A stretch of DNA of 16,221 bases, taken from Elusimicrobia bacterium UBA6262. GTDB lineage: Bacteria > CAYTYR01 > UBA6262. Made by a program: the position numbers and the translations under genes. The notes beneath the pieces are model-generated. The model did no database searches. It was given only the letters and a program-made list of their open reading frames with translations, and was not told the DNA's origin. Below, piece by piece: positions 14,049 to 16,221 of this stretch. Positions within the stretch are counted from its first letter, which is position 1. Each line of letters begins with the position of its first letter. Where the stretch lies: assembly GCA_002441095.1 (NCBI GenBank), contig DJVG01000044.1, positions 1 through 16,221 on the forward strand, in the 5' to 3' direction.

Positions 14049-14957
14049 ATGAAATCCTCGGGATTATTAAAAAGTAAACAATGGAAAGACGGATTAACAG
14101 GTTATTTATTTATTATGCCCTTGTTGATCTATTTCACTATTTTTGTGCTGCTCCCGATCATAATTTCTTTCTACTATAGTTTTACTGACTGGAACATGCG
14201 GTCTGCCCCGCATTGGACCGGGCTGAAAAATTACGCGGAACTGCTGTTTAATGCGCAAAAACAACCGTACTTCTGGCCGTCATTGCTGGTGACGGTGAAG
14301 TATATTGTCCTGCGCGTGCCGGCAGGACTGGTTTTGTCCTTGATCCTGGCTTTGTTCCTGAACAGCCGCATCAAGGGAGAGAATTTCTTTAAGCTGTGCT
14401 ATTTCATCCCCATGATCACATCAGCTATTGCCGTGGCGGTGTTATGGAAATGGCTCTATGATCCGATCATCGGTTTTATCAATCAGTTCCTGGCTGGTTT
14501 TTCCCTGCCGCCTAAGAACTGGCTCAATGATACCAGCACTGCTTTACCGTCTATTGCGGCCATGAGTGTCTGGCAGGGAGCAGGGTATGGCATGATCATT
14601 TTCCTGGCGGGATTGAAAGGCATTCCCGAAGAACTATACGAAGCAGCCAGGATCGACGGCGCTAATGCCTGGCAGCAATTCTGGAACATTACCTTGCCAC
14701 TGCTCCGCCCGGTGACATTTTTTCTTCTGATCACTACGGTCATTGGCTCGTTCCAGGTATTTGACCAGATCTATGTCCTGACCAGCGGGCTGGGCGGGCC
14801 GGAGCATTCCACGTTTGTCTATATCCTGAATTTGTATAACCAGGCGTTCCGCTATTACCGCATGGGCCTGGCCTGCGCCATGAGCTATATATTGTTTGTG
14901 ATCATTTTGGTCATTACCTGGATCCAGTTCAAATATGTACCACAAGAGATTGAATAG
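14049..14957 (+). CDS. ABC sugar transporter permease, MalF/UgpA type
   Basis: 302 residues, inner-membrane protein with six predicted helices starting at GYLFIMPLLIYFTIFVLLPI (18-37). The cytoplasmic EAA loop that docks with the ATPase is present: EELYEAARIDGANAWQQFW, then ITLPLLRP (194-221). The periplasmic loop before the second helix (FTDWNMRSAPHWTGLKNYAE) and the phrase VLTSGLGGPEHSTFVYIL near the C-terminus are typical of sugar-family permeases. It forms a heterodimer with the product of the gene at 15101 and receives substrate from the lipoprotein encoded at 11646. The ribosome site is weak (GGGG, 14041-14044), in contrast to the strong sites of the binding-protein genes, which fits the usual excess of binding protein over permease. 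Confidence 0.92.
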   Translation: MKSSGLLKSKQWKDGLTGYLFIMPLLIYFTIFVLLPIIISFYYSFTDWNMRSAPHWTGLKNYAELLFNAQKQPYFWPSLLVTVKYIVLRVPAGLVLSLILALFLNSRIKGENFFKLCYFIPMITSAIAVAVLWKWLYDPIIGFINQFLAGFSLPPKNWLNDTSTALPSIAAMSVWQGAGYGMIIFLAGLKGIPEELYEAARIDGANAWQQFWNITLPLLRPVTFFLLITTVIGSFQVFDQIYVLTSGLGGPEHSTFVYILNLYNQAFRYYRMGLACAMSYILFVIILVITWIQFKYVPQEIE

Positions 14958-14967
14958 TAACTAAAAC

Positions 14968-15084
14968 GGATAACAGAGGATCAGGATATCAGGAGGAAGG
15001 GCATCAGGGAATCAGAGTATCAGGAAAACCTGATAACCTGTTATCCTGATATCCACAACCTGATCACCTGATATTCTGATAGCC
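14968..15084 (+). repeat. Inverted octamer element E
   Basis: Same family and orientation as element D. The left arm has GAGGATCAGG, ATATCAGG, CATCAGGG, AATCAGAG and TATCAGGA; the tip TATCAGG-AAAA-CCTGATA is at 15018-15035; the right arm has CCTGATAA, CCTGTTAT, CCTGATAT, CCTGATCA, CCTGATAT and TCTGATAG. D and E end alike (CCTGATATTCTGATA, then RCC) and begin after a similar AAAACGG. It fills the gap between the two permease genes, an unusual place for a long spacer. Confidence 0.8.
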
Positions 15085-15100
15085 TTATCTGGGAGTTCAC

Positions 15101-15940
15101 ATGGATAAGATCTCGAAACTATTTATCTACCTGGTACTGATCTCGTTCGCAGCAATAATGGTCCTGCCGTTTATCTGGATGCTAAGCGCGTCTTTGCGCC
15201 AGCCTCAGGATATCTATACCAGCGGCGTAAAACTATTGCCATTAGATCCAAATACTGGTAAAATAAGCGCTACTTTGAATAACTATCGGGAAGTAACTAC
15301 CCAGCTGCCATTCGGCCGGATGTTCCTGAATAGTCTTTTCGTGGCCGTCGTAGCGACGGCCTGCAATCTTTTTTTTAATGCCCTGGCGGCCTATGCTTTT
15401 GCCAGGATCAATTTCCCGTTCAAGGAAAAGATCTTTAGCCTGATGCTGGCCTCGTTAATGATCCCGTTTTATGTGATCATGATCCCGCTGGTATTTATTA
15501 CCAAGAACCTGGGGATGTATGACTCGCTGTGGGGCTTGATCATCCCGGTCAGTATGTCTGTTTATAATGTATTTCTGATCCGGCAATTTATAGTCGGCAT
15601 ACCGATAGAGCTGGAAGAAGCCGCGACCCTGGATGGCTGTTCGCGTTTCCGTATTTTCTGGAGTATTATCATGCCGCTGTCCAAACCGGTGCTGGCAGTA
15701 GTGGGTATTTTTACCTTCATGTTCAACTGGAACAATTTTACCTGGCCCTTGGTGCTAATCATCAGCCGGAATAATTTTACCCTGCCCCTGGGCCTGGGCG
15801 CTTTGATGACCCAGTCTGGCAGTAAGTATCATCTCCTGCTGGCCGGGGCTACGATCACGATCATTCCAATGGTCATTATTTTCCTGATCATGCAAAAATA
15901 TATAATAAAGGGGATCACTATGGGGGCAGTTAAAGGATGA
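15101..15940 (+). CDS. ABC sugar transporter permease, MalG/UgpE type
   Basis: 279 residues, inner-membrane protein with six predicted helices. The N-terminal helix (LFIYLVLISFAAIMVLPFIW) is followed by MLSASLRQPQDIY, typical for the MalG branch. The EAA loop reads ELEEAATLDGCSRFRIFWSI, then IMPLSKP (170-196). FNWNNFTWPLVLI and the C-terminal IIKGITMGAVKG are also family features. It partners with the MalF-type permease encoded upstream. GGGAG (15091-15095) stands 5 nt before the ATG. Its stop codon overlaps the start of the next gene (ATGA), indicating translational coupling to the glycosidase that follows. Confidence 0.92.
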   Translation: MDKISKLFIYLVLISFAAIMVLPFIWMLSASLRQPQDIYTSGVKLLPLDPNTGKISATLNNYREVTTQLPFGRMFLNSLFVAVVATACNLFFNALAAYAFARINFPFKEKIFSLMLASLMIPFYVIMIPLVFITKNLGMYDSLWGLIIPVSMSVYNVFLIRQFIVGIPIELEEAATLDGCSRFRIFWSIIMPLSKPVLAVVGIFTFMFNWNNFTWPLVLIISRNNFTLPLGLGALMTQSGSKYHLLLAGATITIIPMVIIFLIMQKYIIKGITMGAVKG

Positions 15941-16221
15941 ACAGACGCGCCAAGAAAAGCATTATTACCGACGGGGTCATTCATATAGATGGCCAACCTG
16001 ATTTTTGCCTGAGCGCTGATTATCCCTATTACCGCGACTACCGGTCAGACTGGGCCGTGAAATTAAGCGGCATCAGGAAGCTGGGGATCAAATATGTGTC
16101 TTTCTATATCCCCTGGCGCCATCATTTGCCGCGTGACCCGTTTGCGGAAAAGGCGCAGGCTGATTTTACCGGTGAAGACCAGGGCAGCGCTGATATCAAG
16201 TATCTCCTGCATGTCTGCCAG
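15937..16221 (+). CDS. GH35/GH42-like glycosidase, N-terminal part
   Basis: 95 codons are visible; the gene runs off the window. There is no signal peptide (MNRRAKKSIITDGVIHIDGQ), so a cytoplasmic enzyme is expected. The pattern GVIHIDGQPDFCLSADYPYY, then W-x3-L-x2-I-x-K-L-G-I-x-Y-V-S-F-Y-I-P-W-R-H-H and DFTGEDQGSADIKYLLHVC matches the first strands of a GH-A clan TIM barrel as in GH35 or GH42 beta-galactosidases (family pattern: dGkp...sge.HY.R, then vetYv.WnlHep, dFsG..Dl..Fl). The usual His-Glu-Pro after the Trp reads His-His-Leu-Pro here, so exact family and activity remain open. It would cleave the imported oligosaccharide. It overlaps the permease stop by 4 nt; the AAAGGATG context supplies the ribosome site. 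Confidence 0.7.
   Translation, partial: MNRRAKKSIITDGVIHIDGQPDFCLSADYPYYRDYRSDWAVKLSGIRKLGIKYVSFYIPWRHHLPRDPFAEKAQADFTGEDQGSADIKYLLHVCQ

Noticed and set aside
10498..15084. Rho-independent terminators
   Set aside because: The hairpins are long and imperfect, and no T-run follows any of them; the genes on both sides are functionally linked, so full termination is unlikely, though partial attenuation cannot be excluded.
10486..15100. CRISPR array
   Set aside because: The repeat units are 7-8 nt, degenerate, arranged as inverted arms, and have no uniform spacers; no cas genes are present.

Overview
The window reads as part of the chromosome of an uncultured Gram-negative (diderm) bacterium, probably from a candidate phylum. 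This rests on a PorV/PorQ-like outer-membrane beta-barrel protein, a secreted protein ending in a FlgD/T9SS-type Ig-like domain, type IV pilin-like proteins placed next to a very large secreted glycosidase, and unusual short-period repeats between genes. All supported genes lie on the + strand. No rRNA, tRNA, CRISPR array or transposase was seen. The phylum cannot be fixed from this sequence alone.

Region 1 (1-3665) is the 3' end of an upstream gene group: the tail of a secreted fibronectin III / FlgD-Ig protein, a PorV/PorQ-like barrel protein, a secreted protein that looks like an (alpha/alpha)6 glycosidase-fold enzyme, and a 44-codon ORF that holds little more than a signal peptide. Region 2 (3666-3870) is a spacer with a good sigma70-type promoter and an 18-bp LacI-type palindrome just upstream of a regulator gene.

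Region 3 (3871-16221) looks like one glycan-utilisation operon led by its own LacI-family regulator. In order: the regulator; two pilin-like proteins produced by a ~570-bp tandem duplication; a 1489-residue secreted GH2 glycosidase with several Ig-like modules and a C-terminal glucodextranase-C/DOMON-like module; a stand-alone secreted copy of that module; an ABC sugar-binding lipoprotein; a second stand-alone module; two ABC sugar permeases; and the start of a cytoplasmic GH35/GH42-like glycosidase. The inferred flow is extracellular cleavage by the GH2 enzyme, capture by the DOMON-like proteins, import by the ABC transporter (no ATPase is encoded here) and final hydrolysis inside the cell, under LacI control.

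The strongest unexplained signal is a set of five intergenic elements, one in every gap from the GH2 gene to the second permease gene. Each is a 70-120-bp inverted repeat whose arms are made of degenerate 7-nt units (three elements) or 8-nt units (two elements). The two flanking the solute-binding-protein gene are the same sequence in opposite orientation (about 61 of 66 aligned bases). One-armed heptamer tracts of similar style lie inside the signal-peptide codons of the PorV-like gene.
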